Below are positions 34,049 to 45,138 of a stretch of DNA of 64,000 nucleotides, one piece after another. The DNA is from Mycolicibacterium sp. MU0050 (lineage in GTDB: Bacteria > Actinomycetota > Actinomycetes > Mycobacteriales > Mycobacteriaceae). Below the pieces are notes generated by a model. That model was not told where the DNA came from. It did no database searches and saw only the letters and a program-made list of their open reading frames with translations. Both the position numbers and the translations under genes were made by a program. Position 1 is the first letter of the stretch. Each line of letters starts with the position of its first letter. The stretch spans positions 2,046,001 through 2,110,000 of the forward strand of contig NZ_OY726395.1 in NCBI RefSeq assembly GCF_963378085.1. The letters run 5' to 3'.

Positions 34049-34881
34049 GCCCTTGCCCCGATCCACATTGTGATACCGATCATCACGGTGATGCCGAGGA
34101 TCCAGATCACCATTCCTTCAGAGGTGGGACCGAGCGCACCCAGGCCGTAGCCGCCGGGGCTCTTGGCCTCAGAGACGTTGCGGACGTAGCTGATGATGTC
34201 CGTCTTCTCTTCGAGGCTCAGCTGCCGGTCGGAGAACTTCGGCATGTTCTGCGGTCCCGTGAGCATCGCGGTGTAGATCACCTGCGGGTTGGCATCGCCG
34301 AGCGCGGGGGCGTACTTGCCGGAGGACAACGCGCCGCCCTGGCCGGTGAAGTTGTGACACGAGGCGCAGTTGAGGCGGAAGAGGTCACCACCGCGCGCCA
34401 GGTTGCCGGTGGTCAGCGACTCCTGGGCGATCTGGCCGTTGTCGTCGCGAAGCACCATGGGGCCACCGCCGTTGGCCTGGATGTAGGCCCCCAACGCGTC
34501 GGTCTGATGCTCGTCGAAGTTCACGGGCTTGAGCGGGGCCTGGTGGTTCAGGCTCATCGCCGGCATGCGGCCGGTCGACACCTGGAACCACACCGCCGCC
34601 TCGCCGACGCCGATCAGGCTGGGGCCACGGTCGTGCACGCCCTGCAGGTTGGCGCCGTGGCAGGTGATGCACGACGTGTCGTACAGCTGCTTGCCCGTGC
34701 GGATCAGCGCCGACTGCGATTCGTCGGCGACCGCCACCTGGGGCTTGGGCGTCAGCACTGCGGCCAGTCCGCCCGCGAGCGCCAACGCGATCAGCAGCAA
34801 CGTCCCGGCCGTCAGGCGACGGCGCCACCGCCGTCGGGACCGGTCACCGTTGGCCGATCCGATCAAGCGCGAGATATTCAA
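34045..34881 (-). CDS. qcrC: Diheme cytochrome c subunit of the bcc complex
   Basis: This 278-residue membrane-bound protein has an N-terminal helix, two c-type heme domains with CITCH and CASCH motifs, and a C-terminal anchor. In actinobacteria it replaces soluble cytochrome c and delivers electrons straight to the CuA site of CtaC. TTG 34881 is preferred because AGGAGAG (34893 to 34887, minus strand) lies five bases upstream; ATG 34899 would place that Shine-Dalgarno sequence inside the gene and lacks one of its own. It follows ctaE by 29 bases. Confidence 0.93.
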   Translation of the reverse strand: MNISRLIGSANGDRSRRRWRRRLTAGTLLLIALALAGGLAAVLTPKPQVAVADESQSALIRTGKQLYDTSCITCHGANLQGVHDRGPSLIGVGEAAVWFQVSTGRMPAMSLNHQAPLKPVNFDEHQTDALGAYIQANGGGPMVLRDDNGQIAQESLTTGNLARGGDLFRLNCASCHNFTGQGGALSSGKYAPALGDANPQVIYTAMLTGPQNMPKFSDRQLSLEEKTDIISYVRNVSEAKSPGGYGLGALGPTSEGMVIWILGITVMIGITMWIGARA

Positions 34882-34910
34882 CCGAGCTCTCCTGTTCATG
34901 GCCGCGTGAA

Positions 34911-36695
<1,785 letters not shown>

Positions 36696-36724
<29 letters not shown>

Positions 36725-38504
36725 CCCCGCCGCGGCGCGGTAGCTGGAGGTCGACCGCCGCGTCGCGGTACTGCTCGGCGGCCACCCGGGCGGATCGGGC
36801 CGCCGCCGCCCAGCCGGCGAGTCGGCCCGCGCCGTCGCGCGGGGACGTCCAGCCGCCGCTGGTGCGCACGATCCGGGTGCCGGGCGTCGTCAGCCACCGC
36901 GCGAGCAGTGCGGTCTCCTCGACCAGGGCGCCGCCCAGCGGTGCGGGTTCGGTGAGGATGGTCTGCGCGCCGGCGCACAGCGCCTCGACGACCGGCATGG
37001 GCGGGACCCCGCGCCGCGCGCTGCCGGCCGCGGCCAGCTGACCGCGCCGCAGCACCGCCAGGTGCCAGCCGCCGGCCCCGTCCGGCGCGGCGGCCACCAG
37101 CTCGTCGAGGGCGACCAACGACGCCAACCGTTGCCCGCGCCAGGCGGTCTCGATGGCCAGCGCGCTGTGGTCGCGCAGTCGCGCGGCGTTCTCGTACAGT
37201 CCGCGCCGGGCCAACGCGTCCACTTCGGCCACCGCGGCCGCCAGCGGCGCACTGTCGGCACCGGCCAGCAGCGCCGCGGCCCGCGTGACCGCGGGCGCGT
37301 AGTCGACCGCGCCGATGTCGCGGGGAGCCGGGCACGGGGACAGCTCGCGTTCGGGACAGGACGGGCCGTGGCGACCCGACCGGCCCAGCCGGGAGGTGCA
37401 GGTGCGGATCCCGGCGAACCGGGCCAGCAGCGCCGCGGTCTGCGCGGCATCCGCGCGCGCCCGAAACGGCCCGAGCGCGCGGTCGTGCCGCGGCCTGCGC
37501 ACCACGACGAAGCGGGGAAAAGCCTCGTCCGACAACGCCACCCACCACCATCGGTGCGGGAACTTGGAGCGCCGGTTGAACGGCGGGGCGTGTGCGGCCA
37601 ACAACCGCAGTTCGCGCACCCCGGCCTCCAGCGCATGCGCGCATTCGACATGGTCGACGGCCTCGGCGAGCGCCACCATCTCCTTCATCCGCGCCCGGCT
37701 GTCCGACCCGTTGAAGTACTGGCCGACGCGGCGGCGCAGGTCGCCGGCGGTGCCGACGTAGAGCACCTCCGCCGACGGCCCGCGGAACAGGTAGACCCCG
37801 GGCGCGCGCGGGAGCTGTGCGGCCAACCCGCGCTTGCGGCGCTGGGCCTCGGTGACGTCGGGCAGGTAGGACCGCAGGGCCGGATAGGTGTGCACGCCCT
37901 GATTGCCGACCCGTTCGATCAACCGGTGCAGCACGTCCACCGTGGCCCGCGCGTCATCGAGGGCGCGGTGCGTCGGCGTCGTGGTGGCGCCGAGCAGCCG
38001 GGCCAACTCCGACAGTTTCACGCTGGGGGCCTCGTCGCGGGTCAGTACCCGGCGGGCCAACCGCACGGTGCACAGCACCGGCGGCCGCGGCCACGCGATG
38101 TCGCATTGCGCGGCGGCCGCCCGCAGGAAGCCGATGTCGAAGCCGGCGTTGTGGGCGACCAGCACCGCGCCCCGCGCGAACTCGAGGAACATCGGCAGCA
38201 CGGCCTCGATGGTGGGCGCGGCGCGCACCATCGCGGTGGTGATGCCGGTGAGACGGACGATCTGCGGCGGAATGGTCCGACGGGGGTCGACAAGTGTGGC
38301 AAATTCGCCGAGCACCTCGCCGCCGCGTACCTTGACCGCGCCGATCTCGGTGATCGCGTCGCAGGCCCCGCCGGGCTGCTTCGGCGTCGCGCGGCCGCCG
38401 GTGGTTTCGAGGTCGACCACGACGAAGGTGGTGTCGCGCAGGGACAGGTCCGCGGACGGGTCCAGGTCCGCGAAGCTCAGCTGCCCCCCATCCGACGAAC
38501 GCAT
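36696..38504 (-). CDS. DEDDh exonuclease fused to GIY-YIG (UvrC/Cho-like) nuclease
   Basis: This 602-residue protein has an N-terminal DnaQ-type 3'-5' exonuclease (about 25-190) with [19 protein letters not shown] and [13 protein letters not shown], giving the full DEDDh set. A UvrC N-terminal-like GIY-YIG domain follows (about 228-310: [22 protein letters not shown]), then a long C-terminal domain seen in this family. It is probably a DNA repair nuclease, as inferred for Rv2191. It opens with TAACGT eight bases before ATG 38504. Its 3' end overlaps trpD by 29 bases. Confidence 0.9.
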
Positions 38505-38664
38505 GTTCGAACACGTTAGAGCGGTAGGCGGACATTCGCCGCGTCGCGGCGACCGGGTGCCGGGGTGTGTCGCGCGAATCGGCGCCGGAGGTTGTTGTCG
38601 GTGCCCTGGGTTAGCGTCCGGCTACAGCCGGCTGCAAGGCGGGCACGAGAGATGGGAACGCGGC

Positions 38665-38928
38665 ATGACGGAGTTAGGGAAACTGCCGGGACGGCGCATC
38701 GGAAGCGGCCATGAGCACGACGCGGCGGAGCCGGTCGTCATCGACTGTGACGACTGTGCTGTGCGCGGGCTCGGTTGTCGAGATTGCGTGGTCAGCGTGC
38801 TCTTGGGTGTGCCCGATGAGTTGCTCGCCGACGAGCGGGAGGCTCTCGAGGTGCTGGCGGAGGCGGGCCTGGCGCCGCGCCTGCGGTTGGTGCCGGTACG
38901 GCGGGGCCCGCACCACGGTGTCGCCTGA
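38665..38928 (+). CDS. Small cysteine-rich conserved protein
   Basis: This 87-residue protein has a compact cysteine cluster CDDCAVRGLGCRDC (about residues 28-41), that is C-x2-C-x6-C-x2-C, followed by a hydrophobic VSVLLG segment and a basic C-terminus. The spacing suits a zinc or Fe-S site. I know similar unnamed small actinobacterial proteins at this position but no function. ATG 38665 is the only sensible start; the longer open frame upstream is antisense to the nuclease gene. It lies between the divergent nuclease gene and ripC. Confidence 0.65.
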   Translation: MTELGKLPGRRIGSGHEHDAAEPVVIDCDDCAVRGLGCRDCVVSVLLGVPDELLADEREALEVLAEAGLAPRLRLVPVRRGPHHGVA

Positions 38929-39006
38929 ATCACCTCGACCGGGGGTGCCCGGCGGGCGTGGCACCGCGCGTGCTATCTGTAACTGCTGCTAGATTGGCAA
39001 CTTCCG

Positions 39007-39036
39007 TTGGACAACGCCGATATCGTTTCGTAACCT
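39007..39036 (+). promoter_or_regulatory. Candidate ripC promoter
   Basis: TTGGAC (39007-39012) and TAACCT (39031-39036) are 18 bases apart. Transcription would begin near 39043, giving a leader of about 70 nt before the TTG start. A second TACAGT box lies at 39085-39090. Confidence 0.45.
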
Positions 39037-39115
39037 ATCTGAGACCAAACGCGGTCGGGGGCGACGCGAAACGGCAACAACGCATACAGTTGTACGCAGT
39101 TTAAGGACGCGAATC

Positions 39116-40258
39116 TTGAGGATCGACGGCACGCCCTGGACCGATCGGATCATCTCTCGACCCCTCAAACGGATCGCAATCTGTCTGATTGCCGTGTTGG
39201 CCGTGCTGAGCGGGACGTTTGCCTCGACGGTCTACGCCGACCCGCAAGAGGACGCGCTGGCAAAGTTGAACGAACTTTCGCGTGAGGCCGAGCAGACCAC
39301 CGAGGCCATGCACTCCGCGCAGCTCGACCTCACCGAGAAGCTGGAAATCCAGGCCGCCGCCGAGCAGAAGGTGGCGGCCGATCGCGCCGCCGCCGAGGCC
39401 GCCCGGGCGCAGTTGTCGACCTATCAGACCCGCGTGGACCAGTTTGCCGCGGCCGCCTATATGGGCGGACGGACGTCCGGCTTCAACGCCATCCTGACCG
39501 CCGAGTCGCCGCAGGGCCTGATCGACAAGTTGGCGGTGCAGCGGGTGATGGCCACCGAGATGTCCGAGCAGATCGCCACCCACCGCACGGTCAGCGAGCA
39601 GGCCGCCGCCGCCGAGGCCGCCTCGGTGCGTTCCGCCGCCGAGGCGAAGACCGCCGCCGAGCAGGCCGCCGCGGTGCGGGCCGACCTGCAGTCCAAACAG
39701 AGCGACCTGCAGCTCAAGATCGCCGTGGTGCGGTCGCAGTACAACGCGCTCAGCCCGGAGCAGCGCGTCGCCCTGGCGGATCCGGGACCCGTCCCGCCGG
39801 CCGCCGCGCCGGGACCGGAGATCTTGGCCCAGGGGCCGGAGGGCATCCCGGCCGGCGACGTCGCGCCGCCGCCCGAAGGTGCCGTGCTGCCCGCGCCGGG
39901 CGGCGGATCCCCGCAGGGCGCGATCGCGGTGCAGGCCGCGCTGACCCGCGTCGGCTCGCCGTACTCCTGGGGCGGTTCCGGCCCCAACGCCTTCGACTGC
40001 TCGGGCCTGGTGCGTTGGGCCTTCCAGCAGGCCGGCATCTCGTTGCCGCATTCCAGCCAGGCGCTGGCCCGCGGCGGTACCCCGGTCTCGCGGGATCAGC
40101 TGCAGCCCGGCGACGTGGTGAACACCTACTCGGACGCCTCGCACACCAGCATCTACGTCGGCGACGGCATGGTGGTGCACGCCTCCACCTACGGAGTGCC
40201 GGTCAAGGTGGTGCCGTTGGATGGCGCCGGACCGTTCTACAACGCCCGCCGTTACTGA
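39116..40258 (+). CDS. ripC: Secreted NlpC/P60 peptidoglycan endopeptidase RipC-like
   Basis: This 380-residue exported hydrolase has a signal peptide (about 18-42), a long coiled coil (45-220), a Pro/Ala/Gly linker (222-270) and a C-terminal NlpC/P60 domain (about 275-380) with the catalytic Cys in NAFDCSGLV and the His in HTSIYVGDG. It would cleave D-Glu-mDAP bonds in peptidoglycan at or outside the membrane. TTG 39116 is set by AAGGA at 39103-39107. The layout, with an N-terminal coiled coil that FtsX-type activators can bind, matches Rv2190c. Confidence 0.93.
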   Translation: MRIDGTPWTDRIISRPLKRIAICLIAVLAVLSGTFASTVYADPQEDALAKLNELSREAEQTTEAMHSAQLDLTEKLEIQAAAEQKVAADRAAAEAARAQLSTYQTRVDQFAAAAYMGGRTSGFNAILTAESPQGLIDKLAVQRVMATEMSEQIATHRTVSEQAAAAEAASVRSAAEAKTAAEQAAAVRADLQSKQSDLQLKIAVVRSQYNALSPEQRVALADPGPVPPAAAPGPEILAQGPEGIPAGDVAPPPEGAVLPAPGGGSPQGAIAVQAALTRVGSPYSWGGSGPNAFDCSGLVRWAFQQAGISLPHSSQALARGGTPVSRDQLQPGDVVNTYSDASHTSIYVGDGMVVHASTYGVPVKVVPLDGAGPFYNARRY

Positions 40259-41102
40259 GAACGGCTCGCGCCGCTGGCCCGTCGCGCTGGCGGCGCTGGC
40301 CGTCACCGCGACCCTGGTGATCGCCGCAGTGCTGCTGCGGCCCGAGGAATCCGCGCCGACGGCAGCGCCGCAGAGTCCGCCGAGCGCCCCATCGCTGGTC
40401 GTCGGTGACGGCCGCACTGTGACGCTGTTGAGTTTGGGCGGATCCGCCACCGACGCGCTGCTGGACCGGGTGGCCGCCGGACTCGGCGACGCCACCGAGC
40501 AGGTCGAGCGATTCTGGGGCACCGACTGGACCCGCGAGATCACGGTGGTGGCCACCGATTCGCCGGCGCAATTCGCCGGGGCCGCGCCGGGCGCCCCCGC
40601 CGAGATGGCGGCGGTCGCGGTCGCCGACAGCGTCGACACGGACCGGCGCGTGGCCTCCGGGCAACGCATCGTGTTGGGTCCCGGCGCCGGGCGCATGAGC
40701 GATGCCGCGTTGCGAGTGGTGTTGACACACGAGCTTTTTCACTACGCCGCCCGCGCCGACACGGCCCCCGACGCCCCCCGGTGGATCACCGAGGCAGTGG
40801 CCGACTACCTGGCCCGGCCCGCTCCGGACGCCACGACGCCGCCGGTGCCGGCTCCGGTGGCGCTGCCCGCCGACAGCGACTTCGAGAGCCCGGAGCCGGG
40901 GCTGTCGCAGGCCTACGACCGCGCCTGGCTGTTCGCGCGCTTCGTCGCGGACCGGCACGGACCCGCGGCGCTGCGGGAGCTGTACCGCCGCGCGGCCGGT
41001 CGCCACATGGAGGCCGTCGACACCGTGCTGCGCGACGTCACCGGCGCCGACCCGGGGCAGTTACTGCAGCGGTGGCGGCAGTGGCTGGCCGAGCCGCGCT
41101 AG
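40221..41102 (+). CDS. Putative membrane-anchored gluzincin-like metallopeptidase
   Basis: This 293-residue protein has one N-terminal membrane helix (about 20-40) and an exported domain with THELFHYAAR (HExxH) near residue 170, and a conserved glutamate 17 residues after the second His in RWITEAVADYLA, the gluzincin layout of peptidase-MA-like proteins. Cys is absent. The substrate is unknown; it corresponds in position to Rv2189c. Its start overlaps the 3' end of ripC by 38 bases, so coupling with a peptidoglycan hydrolase is plausible. pimB begins 12 bases after it. Confidence 0.78.
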   Translation: MAPDRSTTPAVTENGSRRWPVALAALAVTATLVIAAVLLRPEESAPTAAPQSPPSAPSLVVGDGRTVTLLSLGGSATDALLDRVAAGLGDATEQVERFWGTDWTREITVVATDSPAQFAGAAPGAPAEMAAVAVADSVDTDRRVASGQRIVLGPGAGRMSDAALRVVLTHELFHYAARADTAPDAPRWITEAVADYLARPAPDATTPPVPAPVALPADSDFESPEPGLSQAYDRAWLFARFVADRHGPAALRELYRRAAGRHMEAVDTVLRDVTGADPGQLLQRWRQWLAEPR

Positions 41103-41114
41103 CATCGGCAGACC

Positions 41115-42257
41115 ATGACACGAGTCCTGCTGGTAACCAATGACTTTCCGCCCCGCCGCGGCGGCATCCAGTCGTATCTGGAAGAGCTGGTGGGCCGGCT
41201 GGCGAGTTCGGGTGAGCACGAGCTCACGGTGTACGCGCCGAAATGGAAGGGCGCCGAAGCCTACGACGGCGCGGCCGAGGCGGCCGGTTACCGGGTGGTG
41301 CGGCATCCCACCACGCTGATGTTGCCGGAACCGTCGGTCGAGGCGCGGATGCGCCATCTCATCGGGCGCCACGACATCGAGACGGTCTGGTTCGGCGCCG
41401 CCGCGCCGTTGGCGCTGCTGGCCGGCCGCGCCCGCCGGGCCGGGGCCGGTCGCGTGCTGGCCAGCACCCACGGCCACGAGGTGGGCTGGTCCATGCTGCC
41501 CGGCGCGCGCTCGGCGCTGCGGCGCATCGGCGAGGGCGCCGACGTCATCACCTACGTCAGTAGCTATACGCGGGGCCGCTTCGCGTCGGCCTTCGGGTCG
41601 CACGCGGCCATGGAACACCTGCCGCCCGGCGTCGACACCGACCGGTTCCGGCCGGATCCGGGCGCCCGCGCCGAGTTGCGGCGCCGCTACGGCCTGGGCG
41701 AGCGCCCGACCGTGGTGTGCGTGTCGCGGCTGGTCCCGCGCAAGGGCCAGGACATGTTGATCCGCGCGCTGCCGCGGATCCGCGAACGCGTGGACGGCGC
41801 CGCCTTGGTGATCGTCGGCGGCGGCCCCTACCTGCCCACCCTGCGCAAGCTGGCGGCCGACCACGACGTCGCCGACCACGTGGTCTTCACCGCGGGGGTG
41901 CCCGCCGACGAGCTGGCCGCCCACCACGTGCTCGGCGACGTGTTCGCGATGCCGTGCCGCACCCGCGGCGCCGGCCTGGACGTCGAGGGGCTGGGCATCG
42001 TCTTCCTCGAGGCGTCGGCCAGCGGTCTGCCGGTGGTCGCCGGTTCCTCGGGCGGCGCCCCGGAGACGGTGGTCGAGGGCAGCACCGGGACGGTGGTCGA
42101 CGGCCGCCGCGTCGATGAGATAGCCGCTGCGGTCGGCGACCTGCTCGCCGACCCGGACCGCGCCGCGAAGATGGGTGCCGCGGGGCGGGACTGGGTGCTG
42201 ACGAACTGGCGCTGGGACGTGCTGGCGGCCCGGCTGGGCGGGCTGCTGGCCGGCTGA
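41115..42257 (+). CDS. pimB: GDP-mannose-dependent phosphatidyl-myo-inositol mannosyltransferase (GT4)
   Basis: This 380-residue GT-B enzyme adds the second mannose to PIM1 at the inner face of the membrane. It has the N-terminal FPPRRGGIQSYLEEL loop, VCVSRLVPRKGQD at the C-domain start, and the E-x7-E motif in EGLGIVFLEASASG. It matches PimB' (Rv2188c) by length and context. It is probably in one unit with ripC and the gluzincin gene, and it converges on fadD15 nine bases away. Confidence 0.93.
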   Translation: MTRVLLVTNDFPPRRGGIQSYLEELVGRLASSGEHELTVYAPKWKGAEAYDGAAEAAGYRVVRHPTTLMLPEPSVEARMRHLIGRHDIETVWFGAAAPLALLAGRARRAGAGRVLASTHGHEVGWSMLPGARSALRRIGEGADVITYVSSYTRGRFASAFGSHAAMEHLPPGVDTDRFRPDPGARAELRRRYGLGERPTVVCVSRLVPRKGQDMLIRALPRIRERVDGAALVIVGGGPYLPTLRKLAADHDVADHVVFTAGVPADELAAHHVLGDVFAMPCRTRGAGLDVEGLGIVFLEASASGLPVVAGSSGGAPETVVEGSTGTVVDGRRVDEIAAAVGDLLADPDRAAKMGAAGRDWVLTNWRWDVLAARLGGLLAG

Positions 42258-42266
42258 ACCGCCGCG

Positions 42267-44069
42267 TCAGTCCTTGCGGTAGATCGCCTCGATCTCGTCA
42301 GCGAACTTCTCCGCGATGACCTTGCGCTTGACCTTCATGGTCGGAGTCAGCTCACCGGTGTCCTCGGTGAAGTCGACGGGCAGGATGCGGAACTTGCGGA
42401 TGCTCTCGGCATGGGAGACGTGGCCGTTGGCCACCTTGACCGCCTGCTCGACCTCGGCCACCAGGTCCGGGTCGGTGGTCAGGTCGGCCACGGCGGCGTC
42501 GGCGCTCTTGCCATGGCGCTGCTTCCAGCCCTCGAAGGCCTCCGGGTCGATGGTGATCAGCGCGCCGATGAACGGCTGGGCGTCGCCGACCGCCATCGCC
42601 TGGCTGATCAGCGGGTGGGCGCGCAGCTCGTCCTCGAGAACGGCCGGCGCGACGTTCTTGCCGCCGGCGGTGACGATGATCTCCTTCTTGCGGCCCACGA
42701 TCTTGAGGAAGCCCTCGTCGTCGACCTCGCCGAGGTCGCCGGTGTGGAACCAGCCGTCCACCACGGCCTCGTTGGTGGCCTCTTCGTTCTTCCAATAGCC
42801 GTCGAAGACCACGCCGCCGCGGACCACCAGCTCACCGTCTTCGTTGATCCGCAAGCTGTTGCCGGGCAACAGCTTTCCGACGGTGCCCACCTTCAGGTCG
42901 CCGACCTGGTTGACGGTGATGGCGGCGCTGGTCTCGGTGAGCCCGTAGCCCTCGTAGATGGTCAACCCGACGCCCCGGTAGAAGTGGGACAGCCGCGCCC
43001 CCAACGGCGCACCGCCGGAGATCGCGGCCCGGCAATCGCCGCCGAGGGCGGCCCGCAGCTTGTGGTAGACCAGCCGGTCGAACACCGCGTGCTTGAGTTT
43101 GAGCAGCAGGCCCGGGCCGCCGCTGTCCTGCGCCTCGCTGTATTCGACCGCGGTCTGCACCGCCTTCTCGAAGATCTTGCCCTTGCCGCCGTCCGAGGCG
43201 TTCTGCGCGGCGGTGTTGTACACCTTCTCGAAGACCCGCGGCACCGAGACCACGATGGTCGGCTTGAACACCCCGAACAGCGCCACGAGGTTCTTGATGT
43301 CGCTGGTGAACCCGACGGTCACCTTGAAGTTGAACGCGCCGATCGTGAGCGCCCGGGCCAGTACGTGGGCCAGCGGCAGGAAGACCAGGAGGCGTTCGCG
43401 CTCGCTGAGCAGCGTCGGCATCGCCGCCTTCGAACCCCGGATCTCGTAGACCAGATTCGCATGCGTCAGCACGCAGCCCTTGGGCCGTCCGGTGGTTCCC
43501 GAGGTGTAGATCAGCGTCGCCGGATCCGCCGAGCGCAGCGCCTCGGCCCGCCTGGTGACCTCGGCGGCGTCGACGGCGGCGCCGGCCTCGGCCAATTGCT
43601 CGAACGCGCTCGTCCCGGCCGACTCAATCCGGTACACCCGCCGAAGCTCGGGCAGGTCGTCGGCGAGCTGGTCGACCATCGACGCGTGCGCGTCGGTCTC
43701 GGCGAACACCGCCACCGCGCCGGAGTCCGACAGCACCCACGCCACCTGCTCGGCCGAGGAGGTCTCATAGATCGGCACCGTCAGGGCGCCGATCGCCAGG
43801 ATCGCGAAGTCGAGGATGGCCCACTCGAACCGCGTCGCGGAGAAGATCGCCACCCGGTCGCCGGGCTGCACGCCCTCGGCGATCAGGCCCTGTGCGGCGG
43901 ACCGCACCAGCGCGGCGGCCTCGGCGGCGGTCACGGGGTGCCATTGGCCGTCCACCAGGCGTTCGTAGATCGGGAAGTCGGGATCTTCGCGCTCGTGGAC
44001 GAAAACGGCGTTGACGACGGTGTCGTGCTCGCCGACGTCGAAGGTTGCGGGAACGCTCAACTCACGCAA
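42267..44069 (-). CDS. fadD15: Long-chain fatty-acyl-CoA synthetase FadD15-like
   Basis: This 600-residue adenylate-forming enzyme activates fatty acids with ATP and CoA. It has the AMP-binding P-loop [14 protein letters not shown], the [11 protein letters not shown] motif, GWFHTGDLG and the C-terminal GGKNVAP lysine region. The start is TTG 44069 (translated [10 protein letters not shown]), preceded by GAGAGG nine bases upstream, and matches the FadD15 N-terminus as I remember it. It begins next to the divergent SRPBCC gene. Confidence 0.92.
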   Translation of the reverse strand: MRELSVPATFDVGEHDTVVNAVFVHEREDPDFPIYERLVDGQWHPVTAAEAAALVRSAAQGLIAEGVQPGDRVAIFSATRFEWAILDFAILAIGALTVPIYETSSAEQVAWVLSDSGAVAVFAETDAHASMVDQLADDLPELRRVYRIESAGTSAFEQLAEAGAAVDAAEVTRRAEALRSADPATLIYTSGTTGRPKGCVLTHANLVYEIRGSKAAMPTLLSERERLLVFLPLAHVLARALTIGAFNFKVTVGFTSDIKNLVALFGVFKPTIVVSVPRVFEKVYNTAAQNASDGGKGKIFEKAVQTAVEYSEAQDSGGPGLLLKLKHAVFDRLVYHKLRAALGGDCRAAISGGAPLGARLSHFYRGVGLTIYEGYGLTETSAAITVNQVGDLKVGTVGKLLPGNSLRINEDGELVVRGGVVFDGYWKNEEATNEAVVDGWFHTGDLGEVDDEGFLKIVGRKKEIIVTAGGKNVAPAVLEDELRAHPLISQAMAVGDAQPFIGALITIDPEAFEGWKQRHGKSADAAVADLTTDPDLVAEVEQAVKVANGHVSHAESIRKFRILPVDFTEDTGELTPTMKVKRKVIAEKFADEIEAIYRKD

Positions 44070-44207
44070 TGCTCATGGCCTCTCGGATCGGGACGTGACC
44101 CCCAGCCTAATGGGACCGCTTCCGGCGGTGTGACGGTCCTCACGGTTGCCTGCTGCGGCGCGCAGGCCAGACCCCAGCTTTCGTCCTCGGTATGTGAAGC
44201 TATGCAG

Positions 44208-44600
44208 ATGAACAGCATCCAGGTGGCCGACGAGACGTTTGTCGCGGCCGATGCGCAGCTGGTCGGGGCGGCCATCGCGGAGCCGGCCCGGTGGCGCCGC
44301 TGGTGGCCGGACCTGCACCTGCAGGTGGTCGAAGAGCGTGGCGACAAGGGCATCCGCTGGACCGTCGCCGGTCCGCTGACCGGGACCATGGAGATCTGGC
44401 TGGAACCGATGCTCGACGGAGTGTTGCTGCACTACTTCCTGCACGCCGAGCCGGCCGGCGTCTCGGCCCATGAGCTGGCCAAGCTCAATCTCGCCAAGCT
44501 GGTGCACGCCCGCCGGGTGGCGGGCAAGAAGATGTCCTTCGAGATCAAGGCCGAAGTCGAGGCGAATCGCCCGGTGGGAGTGGCCCCGCAGGCCCGATGA
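44208..44600 (+). CDS. SRPBCC/polyketide cyclase-like small protein (Rv2186c-like)
   Basis: This 130-residue protein has the beginnings of a START/SRPBCC fold (DETFVAADAQLVGAAIAEPARWRRWWPDL) and a basic C-terminus (HARRVAGKKMSFEIKAEVEANRPVG). The ligand is unknown; such folds bind lipids or polyketides. ATG 44208 has GAAG eight bases upstream; ATG 44202 is two codons longer. It begins a plus-strand series: SRPBCC, SRPBCC, ArsA-like ATPase, small Cys protein. Confidence 0.8.
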   Translation: MNSIQVADETFVAADAQLVGAAIAEPARWRRWWPDLHLQVVEERGDKGIRWTVAGPLTGTMEIWLEPMLDGVLLHYFLHAEPAGVSAHELAKLNLAKLVHARRVAGKKMSFEIKAEVEANRPVGVAPQAR

Positions 44601-44686
44601 GGGGTCCGGGCAACGACACCGGGGTACCGTTTCATCTCAAAGAGCGGACGCGTTCCGCGCTCGAGGTTTCAAGGTGAGGCAGCAAG

Positions 44687-45121
44687 TTGGCGGACAAGAC
44701 CACGCAGACCATCTACATCGACGCCGATCCCGGCACGGTCATGGACGCGATTGCCGACATCGGCTCCTACCCGGAGTGGGTCAAGGAGTACAAGGAGACC
44801 GAGGTCCTGGAGACCGAGAGCTCGGGGCTGCCGAAGACGGCGCGACTGGTGCTCGACGCCGCGGTGCTGCGCGACACCATGGTGCTGTCCTACGAATGGC
44901 CGGCCGACCGTAAGTCGGTGCGCTGGTCGTTGGTGTCCAGCTCGCTGCTGAAGGCGCTCGACGGCGCGTATCGGTTGACGCCCAAGGGGTCTGGCACCGA
45001 GGTGACCTACGAACTGTCGGTCGACTTGTTGATCCCGATGATCGGACTGCTCAAGCGCAAGGCCGAGCGCCGGTTGACCGACACCGCGCTGAAGGATCTG
45101 AAGAAGAGGATCGAGGGCTGA
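44687..45121 (+). CDS. SRPBCC family protein (Rv2185c-like)
   Basis: This 144-residue protein is a START/SRPBCC-type beta-barrel (IYIDADPGTVMDAIADIGSYPEWVKEYKE at the start, amphipathic C-terminal helix RKAERRLTDTALKDLKKRI). It could carry a lipid or acyl ligand, in keeping with the adjacent fadD15 and PlsC genes, but the ligand is not known. TTG 44687 is set by AAGGTGAGG at 44671-44679. The ATPase gene begins 17 bases after its stop. Confidence 0.85.
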   Translation: MADKTTQTIYIDADPGTVMDAIADIGSYPEWVKEYKETEVLETESSGLPKTARLVLDAAVLRDTMVLSYEWPADRKSVRWSLVSSSLLKALDGAYRLTPKGSGTEVTYELSVDLLIPMIGLLKRKAERRLTDTALKDLKKRIEG

Positions 45122-45138
45122 GCACCACCGCCGAGTCC

